Source of the DNA: Carex sylvatica
Lineage: Eukaryota; Streptophyta; Magnoliopsida; Poales; Cyperaceae
Direction of reading: 5' to 3'
DNA length: 64,000 nt
NCBI GenBank assembly: GCA_964058845.1
Contig: CAXKVR010000038.1
Location: forward strand, 1 to 64,000
Made by a program: the position numbers and the translations under genes. The notes below the pieces were generated by a model. The model was not told where the DNA came from. It saw nothing but the letters and a program-made list of their open reading frames with translations, and searched no databases. Positions 1-11,416 of this stretch are shown here, piece after piece. The stretch's first letter is position 1; every line of letters starts with the position of its first letter.

Positions 1-520
1 GAAAAGATTCCTTTCACCCACTTTATTTTTTTTTCTCTCTAATCATTTTCATCTATTTTCTTGATGATCCGTGATGAATTTTGCGAATCTAAAAATATGA
101 ACATTTTTACCCGATTTTCTCTTTCAAAAATATTTCTTCATGGATCTTATTTGAAAGATAAAATCGAATAAAAAACGTTCGTATTTTTTTATTCGTAAAA
201 TTCATCACGGATCGTCGAGAAAATAAATTATAATGATTAGAGAAAAAATAAAAAAGAGTGGGTGAAATGAATATTTTCGTTTTGGTCTTGAAGACAAGAC
301 AAAAATAGTTAGGAGTTAAAACTATACAGATTTAAAATTTTAATGCTTTCATACATAGGTTTATATGCTTGCCAGTAGCATTGTAAAATGTTATAAACAT
401 AGCTTTAAATGTTTAGATATTAGCGTTGAAAATGAAAGTTAGACAACATTGAATGTTTTTTCTGTTAAACTACTTGGAGGACGCGCTCGAGTATGATGGC
501 TCGGGGTACCATAATATATA
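1..520. repeat. Foldback-type repeat, family A, copy 1 (cut by window edge)
   Basis: Positions ~7-93 and ~205-277 are inverted copies of each other: both carry the CTTTCACCCACT end and the GATCCGTGATGAATTTT block, one in each orientation. A further ~240 bp (to ~520, ending near GATGGCTCGGGGTACCA) is shared with 17866-18770, so the repeat unit is longer than the foldback. There is no coding capacity. It looks like a non-autonomous foldback/MITE-like element. The left boundary is outside the window and I found no target duplication. Confidence 0.6.
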
Positions 521-1348
521 TATATATTTTAATTTTTCTTATTATTGATTTTTATTTATGTTAGTTCATGCGTGCTCTCTACACGGCAACTTATTTCCAA
601 ATTCAGAAATAATTTGATGCTAATTCGGATATAATACGAATATAACTCATAACTAATTTAATTCTTATAGTTTAAATTGTGTTCTTTTTTTTTACAAAAA
701 GAAGGGATCGATGCTGAATTTTTTATTTTTTATTTTAATTCCGATCGATGCTGAGATACCTGAGAGAAATATTGGTATATTACTATCAGAAAGCTAGTAC
801 AGTTGAAATAGTTATTTTAGAAGCCCATTGGAAAAAAATTCTTGATCCATTAGTCCGTTACCGAAAAATAAATAACAAGTAAATTTGATCGAAATATTTA
901 CAGAGAACCGAACCTCCAGAAGTATAAAACTATATCACGGTCATCAGCAAAAAATGTGTGGAGTCCAACACTTTCTTAGAAGAATGAATTACCTTCACTT
1001 GACTTCAATCGAGGTCGAAATTTTTTGGGTTTGGAATTGCTAATTTGTTGATTTAAAATATTTCAATCTAGTTTGAATTTGCTAATATAGTTAGGATTGT
1101 TCGGTTCGGTTCGGTTCTTGATTGGTTGATAGATTTAATCGGTTCGATTCGGTTCTATCTTTAAAAACGGAAAAAGAAATTGATTTGACTATATTACTTC
1201 AGTTTCAACCGAATTAACTGTTTGAACATCCCTATTGATGGTAGGTTTTGTGAAAAAAAATATGCGGTAGGAATTAAATTCTTATAACTTTTTTTTTCTT
1301 TTCAAAAGGAAATATTTTATCTGTAAAATTAAGAAAAAAGAAAAGAGA
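521..1348. other. AT-rich intergenic DNA, no gene seen
   Basis: Contains a short TA run just before it (about 513-526) and a GGTTC-rich low-complexity patch at ~1101-1155. No open frame, RNA gene or transposon boundary can be supported. Confidence 0.5.
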
Positions 1349-1438
1349 GAAACAGGACGGCCATTTTTATTAATATCCTAAATTTTTTTTTTTTTTATAA
1401 AGCTGCTCTCGATTTTTTGTTCTTTTTAAAACTGCCCC

Positions 1439-1536
1439 GACCGCCCGGCAGAGGGGCGGTCCACCCACCTAGCAGACTGCCCGTGGAAGGGGTGGTCCAC
1501 TAGGGACCAGACCGCCTCTCTGCTGGGCGGTTCCCC
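1439..1536. repeat. GC-rich palindrome cluster in left MULE arm
   Basis: In an AT-rich arm, about 100 bp is packed with ACCGCCC / GGGCGGT half-sites arranged as short inverted repeats (GACCGCCC, GGGGCGGTC, CAGACTGCCCGTGG, CTGGGCGGTT). The inverted copy is at 2765-2863, and related clusters occur at 45086-45255 and 62085-62150. A role as transposase-binding or promoter-proximal sites is inference. Confidence 0.75.
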
Positions 1537-2764
1537 TTTTTTTTTTTTTTTGGAGATCTACTTTAAATTGAAATTATTAAAAAAAAATTGTTTAGGGTGT
1601 ATGCCAAAAAATAAGACATTTGATATATTTATGAATGATGTCGTAACATTTTATAACTTTGATTTGATTTGATTTGTCAGTTGGATATCATAAGTCTAAA
1701 GATAACACTAATTAAGAAATTGGCTTTGATTCAAAAAATTTCAATCTCTGACAGCCTGACAGCTTGTTGATATTTCAAAAAATTTGATTAAATGATGTCT
1801 TGGAGCTTTGATCTTCTTTTCTTTATTTTTGATACTAAAACAGTAGTTTAGAGCTACTAAAATATGTTCCAACCTCAAATTAGATCTCTATCCATGCACA
1901 AAGCACCCTAGACTGACCTCTGGTATGGTACTAAGTCCAAACTCAGCAGTCAAGCAATAAAAACATCAAATTTGACCTCTGCTAGTAAATCAGCAAGTCT
2001 GGACTGATACAGGGACCAAACTGTAAAAGTGATTACACCAGCATGTAGGGCATTCAAAAATACACACAATTGATACAAATTTTAATTTATTTGAATTTTT
2101 CTAAAGTTAGTTATGAATTCTCAAAGTTCAACTTTCGAAAAAACTTTAAACATCCATAACTTTGGCTACGAAAGTCAGATTTGAGCGTATGACCACTTTT
2201 CAAAAAGGTAGAGACGAGACAGATCTGAATTTTGCTCGGGAGCAACCCCCGGGCATCGTGAGAGGTATCAGGAGCATCATAATTTCAAAAAAAAAACGTC
2301 GTTTAGTGCCTCAAAAATTCAGTTTAAGTTTTCGTTCGACGATAGGCATTAAAATACAGCAATTTTCAAACCATCTTAATTAATAGTAAAAAAATTCCAA
2401 AAAATATAAATTTTGATCTCCAAGCATATTTTAATATAGATTAAACATCTAACGATTTGGATTGGCTATTTGAACTTCAAAACTATAGATATGAGCGAGA
2501 ATTAAAATATTCTCTTTTATAAAGTGCAAAAAAAAAGATTTTTACATAAGTACCCCCGCATTAAGAATCAATGTCAAGTCCTTAACTAGTGTTATATTTA
2601 TACTTGTGATATCCAACTGACAAATCAAATCAAAGTTATAAAATGTTACGACACTATTCATAAATATAACAAATGTCTTATTTTTTGGCATACACCCTAA
2701 CAAAAAAATTTCAATAATTTCAATTTAAAGTAGATCTCCAAAAAAAAAAAAAAAAAAAAAAAAA

Positions 2765-2863
2765 GGGAACCGCCCAGCAGAGAGGCAATCTGGTCCCTAG
2801 TGGACCGCCCCTTCCACGGGCGGTCTGCTAGATGGGTGGACCGCCCCATTGCCGGGCGGTCGG
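2765..2863. repeat. GC-rich palindrome cluster in right MULE arm
   Basis: Inverted copy of 1439-1536. It differs by scattered substitutions (for example CTGGTCC and GCCCCATTGCC variants), so the two arms have drifted since insertion although the target duplication is still perfect. Confidence 0.75.
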
Positions 2864-2952
2864 GGCAGTTTTAAAAAGGAAAAAAAAATCGGGGACAGCT
2901 TTGTAAAAATCTTTTTTTTTTAGGATATTAATAAAAATGGCCGGAAACAGGA

Positions 2953-3539
2953 GTATATTATATATTTAATTGGTAGAAACATAGGTAAATTTTTTACCGA
3001 TCTTAAAAATGAAAAAGTTGTGATCGGTAGGAATTCTGCCGATTAAAACTTAGTTTTTTTTAATCTGATGCATAGATAAAAGAAATTTTTATATTAGATC
3101 TCTAGTAAATATAAAAAGTTTTAAAAAAAATAGATTAAATATTTCTATTATATAGATTTTAAGATAGAATCTATCTATTTTTATAATAAAAAAATATTTT
3201 ACTAGAAAAAATTTAAGAGAAACAAAAACAAAATGTTTTAGATCACAGAATTCCTACTGATTCAATTTTATTGATTTATAGAGGATCGGTAGAAAAAATT
3301 ATGATGTATGTTGGTCTCTCATCCTTTATTTTAATTTGTACGGATATAAAATTTCCTTTTGAAAGTAGTAGAAAAAATTATCATGTAAACACCGGTGGAT
3401 CTATTAAGAGTAAGATTTTAGCAGGACGGTCCGATTGATTCGTCGAAGCCGGGCCGGGACCCACGGTACAGTAGCTGGGTTTAAGGTTTTTGGAGGCCAT
3501 TTCCGGTCGGCTGCTCTCTGTGTAGGAGATTTTGAGGAG
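2953..3539 (+). promoter_or_regulatory. Upstream region of the P-loop NTPase gene
   Basis: Between the MULE target duplication and the first ATG. It is AT-rich to ~3400, then the composition shifts to GC-rich (3420-3539), as expected for a plant 5' leader. No specific TATA box or operator can be assigned with confidence. The MULE insertion lies under 600 bp upstream of the start codon, so it could affect expression. Confidence 0.4.
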
Positions 3540-6500
3540 ATGGCGGCGGTGGCTGCGGAAAGAGGCGGCGCCGTCTCGTGGAGAGTGTTGGCACGGCCTT
3601 TGATGGAAACGGTGCTCAACAGCCATGCGCGACACCATCGCGTAGCCCAGCCTCTCCTTCTCCACGGTCCACGTGGTGTTGGCAAGACCTCTCTCCTTCT
3701 TCATCGTTAGTCTATCTCTTTCTCTTTCTCTCTCTCTCCCGTTATCCGACGCACTCAGCCTCCACAGCCGCAGAGTTACTAACTATTGTAGGCGAAGTTG
3801 CTTGCTGGTTAGGTTTTTGGTTGCATTTGTAAAGCGCAGTAGACCCATGCTTGCTGTAATGTGTTTAATTTATCTTAGCATGCTTTCGATTTTGTACCTG
3901 AACGGTCGGAGTAAGACTATGAAGCAAGGAAATCACCAATGAGGCTTTTTATCAAACGTTTGGCAGGTGCTACTGTGTCAGCTATTGCAGTGTAAGCAAG
4001 CAAGGATTACAATCCCGGCTGATCTGTACCTGCATCAGAGCCAACTGGGGGTGTGGGATAAAATTTGTTTATTACCAGATGGGCTTGCTTCTATACTAGT
4101 GAATGCTAGAGCCTCATAAACCCCCATTAGAGAGCAAAAATTATCTTTGTTCTCAAATGCTAAAAGGCCATTATTAATTTCTCTTTCTGTTGTTTTCTCT
4201 CTCTCTATCTCTCTAGGTCTTCTTCCTGAGTGGAACAAGGGACCCCACATAACTGCCTATGTGGACTTCTCTCCTGACCCCACAGCTCCGCTTCCATGGG
4301 CAGCCGCTTCTTCACAAACCAGTATGGTTCCTCTGCCACCTTCTCTCTCTAGCCTTTCTGATCGCCTGGACCAGTCACTTGAAAGCCTAACTAATCACGC
4401 AATCCTTCTCGGAAAGGTTGGATCCCGTGACATTTTCACTGCCCTAAACAAGTGGCATGGCCTCCACAAAACTCTGCACCAGATTGCACGGCCCAGCACA
4501 AGTTCCTCTACCTGTAATAGTGCGGGTCAACTGTTTTTGCTCTGGTCAAAGGCTGTGCTCTCCCGCATGCACAAATTGGCATCAAAGGAAACAGACTCTC
4601 TTCTGACAAGTACTTCAAAGAAATATTCAATGGAGGAGGTTGCATATATAAAGGAGGCTGTTGCAGCATTAACGCTCGCAAAGGAGATACTTGAGATGCA
4701 AAAGAATTGGAGACGTGAATCAGTGCGGCACTTGAATCATACCGGCAATTTTTCAAGGTCTCTGTCTAATATGGCAACCAGTTGGCCTTGTTTGTTGATA
4801 GAAATATTGTCAGAAGCTTCTGAGGTGGACTTCTTTCAGGTACAGGGTTTAGAACAATAACGTGACTTTGTTTGGTTTTTCTCACTATTTCTCATATTTC
4901 TATGGAGTTGCTTAAATGTTGACTGTGTAGCTGCTGAGTCCTTTCTTTTCTTTTTGTTTCTTTGCTCCTTGTGGTATTTGATATCTCAAATTTTCTAGTA
5001 ATGCATAAATAACTGTGAAAAAGGAAGAAGAAAAAAAGTGAAAGACTACTATCATAAGATCTCCACTGTTTCCATGTATACTGTATCCTTGACTTTCTTA
5101 TGCTGTTATGTTGTATTTCAGTGCATAAGCATAAACCCTGGAATTTGTGTGGTACTATAAAAATGAACTAATTTTGGAGAGAGAAAAAAATGTGGAGTCT
5201 GAAACATATTTCATACCTCCTATGTAACAGCCAAAGTTGGTTTTGAACAACATAGACATATTGCGCAAGGCAAGTTGTGCAGATGACTCAACCATGCTGG
5301 CCTCGGCGTACCATGATAGTCTGATATGGAGAATTATTGCACTTGGTGCTAATGAGAGATGCCTCCCTGTGCTTCTGGTGTCTTCAGACAGGTATGATGG
5401 TGCAAATATTTTAATATATTGCAAATTTTCAGATCCTAACAAAAGGCATGCTTCAGAGAGTTTTTGCTTTTGCTGAGTGCCAATATAGATCATTCTTTTG
5501 GCTTCAAGCCTTCAATTAATTTAGAAACATGTTTCAAGATTTTTTTTGTCTATTTTGTAGCTATTATTCCTATAAAGCATTTCTGGACTTTGGATTTCCT
5601 GATATATTTATTTCTCGTGAGGTAATTTCTCATACTAAAATCAAAGAATTATAACAACATAACTCTTGGTATTTGCTAGATGTATAATTTCTGTTTTTTT
5701 TATTTTTCTTTTTCCCCTAAATTAATGGTACAAAGACCTTTGGATGGACATCACAAGAGGCTAGATTGCACATGGTCTCTGATTATTTCAGTCAAACAGA
5801 GGTACTAACTGATTTTTCTTTTTATCATTGTAATTTGTACTGGATCTTTCTTTTCTTCTTAGTTTCTCTTTTATTTAGCTGCCTTACTATAATCTCATAT
5901 GTACCTGTATACCACCAATAGTATATTGCACCGGTTGGGTGCATAACATACTCCAGTTACTGGAATATAATAAGTTTATCCATTGAATTTTGGCATCTGA
6001 TTTGGACTTACCAGGAGGTGAACAAGATGTACTGTGATGATATTTGTTCCATTAATTTTCGAATGAAATGTTATTTTGTAATAATAAGTCTACATTTTAA
6101 TTGAAGTTGTAGTGGAAAGTTATAGATGAAGTACTTGGCCCAAACCCTAGACAGCTCTCTGAGATATATGCACTCAAGCAAAGAGCCAACAAAGAGACGT
6201 AAGTATCCTTTTAACCTCTACATTGAAATGACATAGGCGCTCTGTTACCTTGATAGTGCAATTAAGCTCCCATATCCGTATCTCAGACGCATTGATACAT
6301 ATATGCATACAATTCATGTACAATACGTATCAGATATGCCAGCTGCAAATCTAATAAATGTTAATTTAACCGGATAGAGTCAAAGATACACCCAGATTCG
6401 TGTATTTTTACGTGAATGGCTGCCGCAGCGTTGTGCAGACCCCCACAATTGGAATCTGCAGAGCCCTCGTATTTATAAATAGGCAACTGGCTCAGGGAAG

Positions 6501-9500
6501 AAACAATTGTTGTGGGATTAAAACAATTCCAATTCAAACGAGAGCGGACCGGACTCCAGTTTTGTACTCTTCAAATATGTAAATAAAATAATAATAACTT
6601 TTCTTTCAGCTTCTTGATGAGCTCCAAGCTAAGCCCTTGCTGCACCACTTATTTTCAAAAGTGAAAATCAAATTTTTTATGCTCTTTTTATTCAATTAAT
6701 GAATTAATATATTTGTAATATTGTACATCATTTTAATTGAAATAAATATACATCCATCTAATTATCTCTTTACACAATGAGACATTGATACATTTAAGTT
6801 TTGTTTTTAGGAACAAAAATAGTTTCCTTGTCAATGAAATAATAAAAAAATTATATGTATACAGTCATATTGTACCCTGAGTTTCTGAAAAATGCTGTGT
6901 TGCCATGTCCATATTGAATCAGATATGATACATGTATCATGTCCATGCAGCATAGCATATGTGCCTTCATCATTGTCAATAAGCAAATATAAATATCTTC
7001 ATTCCTTGAGAGTTGGAATAATTTGATGAATTATCCTTGAAGTTCTTTCTTTTTCTTTTCGAAATGGCATATGATTGCCAAGTTTTTTTAAATTATATAG
7101 GAAGTTATGTAATAATGGTATTTTACTTATTCTTTCTTTTCTTATTTTATTGTAACAGTAACTTTGAAGACATAGTTGACGCCTATCTTGCATACTTGCA
7201 AGTAAGCAGTTTTTTCAGCCATTATTAAGAGTGAACATGATCTATTTTCTTTCTTTTAGTTATTTAGTTTTATTCGTGCTGACTTGGTTGCCATTTAGGT
7301 TGCCACTACAAATTTTAATACTTTTAGAGTCATTGCTTTATCATACTCTTGTTTTTGTTATTATAACTGATTTTTATCAGCACTATTGCAGACTGGAATG
7401 TACCAGTAAAAGGATGCAAAAAGTTGTCAATGATAGTTTTAACATCTTTGCATGTAGCAGTTTATAGTGTACAGTACCACAATCATAAATTAATCCTTGG
7501 ATAATTTATTATTCATACTTTATATTAGGCAACGGTGGTTAACCCTGCCATGGAGTTGGCACTTGATATCTTGAAGAAGTTTGCCTCTGACGCACATCAG
7601 GGAAAAATCCCAGAAAACCGCATGTTCTTTGGTGCTCCATGGAGACAGCCTCCTCATGCTGAAAACCGTCAATCATCTTGGGCAAAGATTCAATTAATTG
7701 ATTTTATTCAATCCTTTGCAAACACTGAGTTTGGGGTAATTTTTCTATACATGGTAGTTTAGAATGACTACTTTACCTTCAAGCTTCAACGTGCAAAGTT
7801 TCCGAATCTAAAACTTTTAATTTGTACATTTGAGTTTTGAAAGTCAAATTTTGAAGTACCAGTGCATCCATAAATTGTACATTCTTTCTCTTTTTTTCGT
7901 TTATTTGATTTGACTGCTAAGAAGGGAGATGGGTTTAACACTGGTTTACTGGCAGTCTGGGACTATGCTAGACATTATTGGCATCCATGTGTTTTTTTTT
8001 TGGGTAAAGTTAAGTCTTTGTAATTAAAACTATCCAGTAAACAAATTTCCTGTCAAAGTCCTCTTTTCTCCAGTAAAATAATGTGTTCTTTAGAATGTGA
8101 TATAGGATTTCTGTTGAGAAGAAAAAATTTGAATTCTAAAATTGTAGGATGGTCTTGTTTACACTGTTTCTCATCTCTGTCACTACCTAAATTCATACCC
8201 TAATTATGCTGTAGGTTAATTATTTAGCTGATGACAGCCTAGAAATACTAGATGATCCTGTGATGGTTGCCATGTTAGAGGTAAACTATTTAGTTTTCTT
8301 CTTTTCTTAGGGTTGGCAGAATTTTTTAACTTGGACAGACCGGGCAAACTAACTCTTAACTTTGCAAGTGGACCCACCAATGATATATGAAACTTTCATC
8401 CCATAAGAACCAAATTTGAACTTCAATTAGGATTCAATTTAGTAATGTAGCTTTATTTGAGCTTTTGGATTTTATTTTTAACTTGATTAAAATTCAAGTT
8501 ATTACAGTTCTCAACTGCGCAACTGTGTGCCCGATATAGTCCAATGGAATACCAAACAAATACTTGAGGTATGTTTGGATGGGAGTTAGAATAGCTAGAA
8601 TAGTGAAATTTGAGAATAGTTAATGAGAATAGGAAAAAAATAGTGATTTTCAGATTAGTATGAAAATGGTGCTATTCGGATTAGTAAAAATGTTGTTTGG
8701 ATTGTATATTTGGAATAGTGAATAATTGTAACCGATAAAGAATAGTGTTAACAAGTTGCTAATTAAGAGGAAAGATATGCAAGTGGGGTCTCAAACAAAT
8801 TGTCATTGCGTGGAGATAACAGAAGTGGTATCAATTTTGTCATTTCGGGTTTGTTGGCGGAAATCCAAGGAGGAGGCATTTTTTCTCTCTTCACACTTTC
8901 GAATAGTAGCTATTTCAACATTTACAAGGAATAGACAATAGCAGTTATTCTAACTATTCCAAATAGCAAAAATGTTGTTTGGATGCATATTGCTATTCCG
9001 AATAACCTCTATTTTTTATTAGCCCCCTATTCTAGCTATTCTCACTTCATCCAAACATACCCTGAATGAATAATGGTGAATAGTTATTAAAATAAAGTTT
9101 CCATTATTGTTCATCAGATCAATTGATGCGCTAATCCTTTTCCATATGCTGTATCTACATCATAGGTTGGTTTACTGTATGCACAGCGGGACCCATCCTT
9201 TATTCGACCTGTTACTCGTGGTATTCAGAGATGTCTTGTGAGATGGTCAGTTCACACAATTTAATCTAGATTATTTACTTTCTGCTGCTTAATTTATTAT
9301 TGAGGTTATTATAGACCTCAATGATTCGTGATTTTATTTGCCCTTTTTCAATTTTTTTTCCTTCTAATATATGCTTTCTAATATCCCTATGGATTTAGTT
9401 ATATTCATATTGTCCAACGACTCCAACCCAAGTATCTAATGGAAGCATTTGTACTGGCTTTTGTTCAGGATCCTAACTAAGAATTGAACGTCACTAGAAG

Positions 9501-9673
9501 GATCTAAATACTATCTTCTTTAATTAATAACCATTCTTTTGCAAATTTTATTTTATAGGCTAGTTCAGCAAAAGATAAAACTAACCTTGGAGGAATCAAT
9601 TGCGTTTATGTGGCAAAGAATATTCCGCGGCAGAAGTTATCGCCACTTAATGAAAGAAGTTGGCTACAAGTAA
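3540..9673 (+). CDS. P-loop NTPase (AAA/archaeal-ATPase-like) protein, 11 exons, 557 aa
   Basis: Exons: 3540-3705, 4217-4839, 5231-5391, 5561-5621, 5736-5801, 6113-6198, 7159-7201, 7529-7735, 8215-8280, 9166-9245, 9559-9673. All introns are GT-AG and the frame is kept (1674 nt). Residues 43-50 are a Walker A loop, GPRGVGKT, right after a hydrophobic strand. Residues ~265-275 (KLVLNNIDIL) sit where a Walker B strand is expected but show NN rather than a clear DE pair. LPVLLVSSDS (~310-320) resembles a sensor-1 strand. The C-terminal half is helical and mixed-charge with no membrane segment. The family is a conserved single-domain plant ATPase of unknown function; the cellular role is unknown to me. 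The start is the first ATG in the GC-rich leader and gives the Walker A at the usual distance. It is convergent with the EPL gene. Confidence 0.85.
8568..9062. mobile_element. MITE-like element in intron 9 of the NTPase gene
   Basis: Inverted termini GGTATGTTTGGATG / CATCCAAACATACC, with subterminal GAATAGCTAGAATAG-type repeats, bound a ~495-bp segment. It is flanked by a 3-bp TGA duplication (8565-8567; 9063-9065). Terminus and TSD length resemble Tourist/PIF-Harbinger MITEs, but the TSD is short and not the usual TWA, so superfamily is tentative. There is no coding capacity and the host splice sites are intact. Confidence 0.6.
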
Positions 9674-10300
9674 TATTATTTTGAGGTAAGCATGCAGTAT
9701 TATTTCAACAAAGTGTGCTACTTATGCATCTGTTGTGGAATTGAGCAGTTAAGCCTCTTTGAGTCCAGTGCTGCATTGATTTAAACAATAACTGTGCAAC
9801 CTCAATTAGCACTTTATATGCTGGCCTGATATCTGTATCTATCCCACAGTTAGCAATTCAGAACAAAACTAACAAGAAAAAGAACTTGGGTTGTATAATT
9901 AGGGTTCCTGTTTTCATTGTCATGGGGGTTCATGCCCTGTGATTTAAATTTAGTTATTATTCAATTATCTTATTTATTTTTATTGTTATTTTAAGTTAAT
10001 ATTTTTGTACAGATGGAGTTTCCATTGAATTATGGTACAGAATAAGCTGCCCATCACTTAAAAGGTACAGCTGGGATCTACATTTTATTAATCTTTTGTT
10101 CCTGCTTTGGCAATATAATAGTTGAATTTTGAATTTCATCCTGGAAGAGAGTTTAAGTGTTTTTTCTTCCATACATGCAAGGAAGATTACAGATTCTTGT
10201 ATTGAACTTTATACTGGTGAGCTGTTTGTACAGGAACGACAATGTAAACTTGTAAAGCAGTGACATCTTTGTATCAGTATTATTTTTAAAATCGTTTAAT
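9674..10300 (+). other. 3' UTR region of the NTPase gene
   Basis: Downstream of the stop, a consensus donor TTGAG/GTAAGC at ~9685 and an acceptor TTTTGTACAG at ~10012 suggest a spliced 3' UTR. T-rich sequence and AATAA-like motifs to ~10300 may hold the polyadenylation region. These are inferences without transcript data. Confidence 0.35.
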
Positions 10301-11416
10301 TTCTTATTTATTAAATTATGTTAACTACAAACCAACGAAGATTGAAACTTTTGATCAAACAACATGGCATTATACATTGCAAGTTTGTTTATTTTGTAAT
10401 CGTGTTATCTCACAATCATAAAAAGATGCACATATAACATGATTAGCAACTTGATATGACTCTGATCAAAAGATATGGTATGAAAGAAGAAAAAAACAAA
10501 ATCTTGAAATAGAAAAATAAAATATGCATTCGTCAAAGATATTTATGAGAACAGTGAACACTTTTCCCGTCAATCATATTGAGGATATCCTCGTTGATAT
10601 CTTCTGAGCAGGATAAACATTGAAATGCAAGTTAAGTAATTAGGTAGAAGATATTTATGAGATTGTCTTAGATGCACTATTGAAATTACATTGCTCTCTC
10701 TAGCTTGGCACTGTTTAAAAACCAATTGTAATTCTATTATAATTTTTCATTAAGAAGAGCTTTTGGTTGACACAGTCAGGACTAAACGCTAGTTTACATA
10801 AAATTTGAGAAAGTGGGGGCTCTTTCTCCATTTTTAATGTGCTACGTTGCATACGGTATTTAAGAATTCGAGATGCTGAATTATAATAAAAGTGCATACT
10901 TGGTGAGCAGTGAACATTTTTCCCGTTAAAAGAAAAAAAATGGTGGAGAATATTTTCACTTTGCACTCCAATAATTGCCACATGAGGTTTCAAATGTTGG
11001 TTCAACCAAAATTTTGGACCGGTGAACTGGCAATAGTAATTATCACTTGAATTTTCCCTTGGGGCCAAGTTCAACCAACAAGTACTGTTGCCTTCAGCTA
11101 TAGCAGTAAAGAAACACTGCACTATCCAAAATGAAGCAACTGCAAACGGGAAAAATAATGCTCTAATTTTCGCCTAAGTTGAAAACAATTATACAAAAAG
11201 CCCCTAACTAGAGGCCAGGCAGCATGAATTGGCAGCAATGACACTTTTTGCATCCAAATTCCAATATACCAAAGGCCCAGACACCATGAACCCGACCCCC
11301 GCCCCTCCTTTTTAACCCAATTCATCAATTTTGCAACCATTCCCTCTTTGCCAAATATCATGTCCCAAGAAAGGCTAATTAGCCCCAATTTAAGACTCAA
11401 AATACACATCTTTTAC
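10301..11416. other. Convergent intergenic region / EPL 3' UTR
   Basis: Lies between two genes that face each other tail to tail. Open frames on the minus strand at 10715-11409 lack homology, codon structure or splice support, and most likely reflect the moderately balanced composition of the EPL 3' UTR. No transposon boundary was found. Confidence 0.4.

Larger units (their letters stand above)
1358..2943. mobile_element. Non-autonomous Mutator-like element (MULE), complete, 9-bp TSD
   Basis: Long terminal inverted repeats of about 375 bp (1358-~1730 and ~2565-2943) begin CGGCCATTTTTATTAATA and end with the complement. The element is flanked by a perfect 9-bp duplication GAAACAGGA at 1349-1357 and 2944-2952, the TSD length typical of Mutator-like elements. 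Each arm has an AT-rich outer segment, a GC-rich palindrome cluster (1439-1536; 2765-2863) and a poly-T/A tract, then an inner AT-rich part. The ~800-bp core has no convincing gene; the 73-codon open frame at 2162-2383 looks fortuitous. Core bases ~2380-2510 resemble the foldback family seen at 42938-43318. Same family as 45010-49276. Confidence 0.9.

Noticed and set aside
1101..1155. GGTTCGATTCGG resembling a tRNA T-loop
   Set aside because: It is part of a GGTTC-rich low-complexity patch; no acceptor stem or anticodon arm can be drawn.
2162..2383. 73-codon plus-strand open frame inside the first MULE
   Set aside because: Composition-driven frame in the non-coding core, no domain or splice context; overlaps sequence shared with foldback repeats.
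8101..8215. LINE/SINE tail upstream of NTPase exon 9 (T-rich run near 7991-8004)
   Set aside because: No terminal hairpin and no recognisable target duplication.
10715..11409. Two minus-strand open frames of 135 and 95 codons downstream of the EPL stop
   Set aside because: Lie in the presumed 3' UTR, show no conserved motif and no splice connection to the EPL gene.
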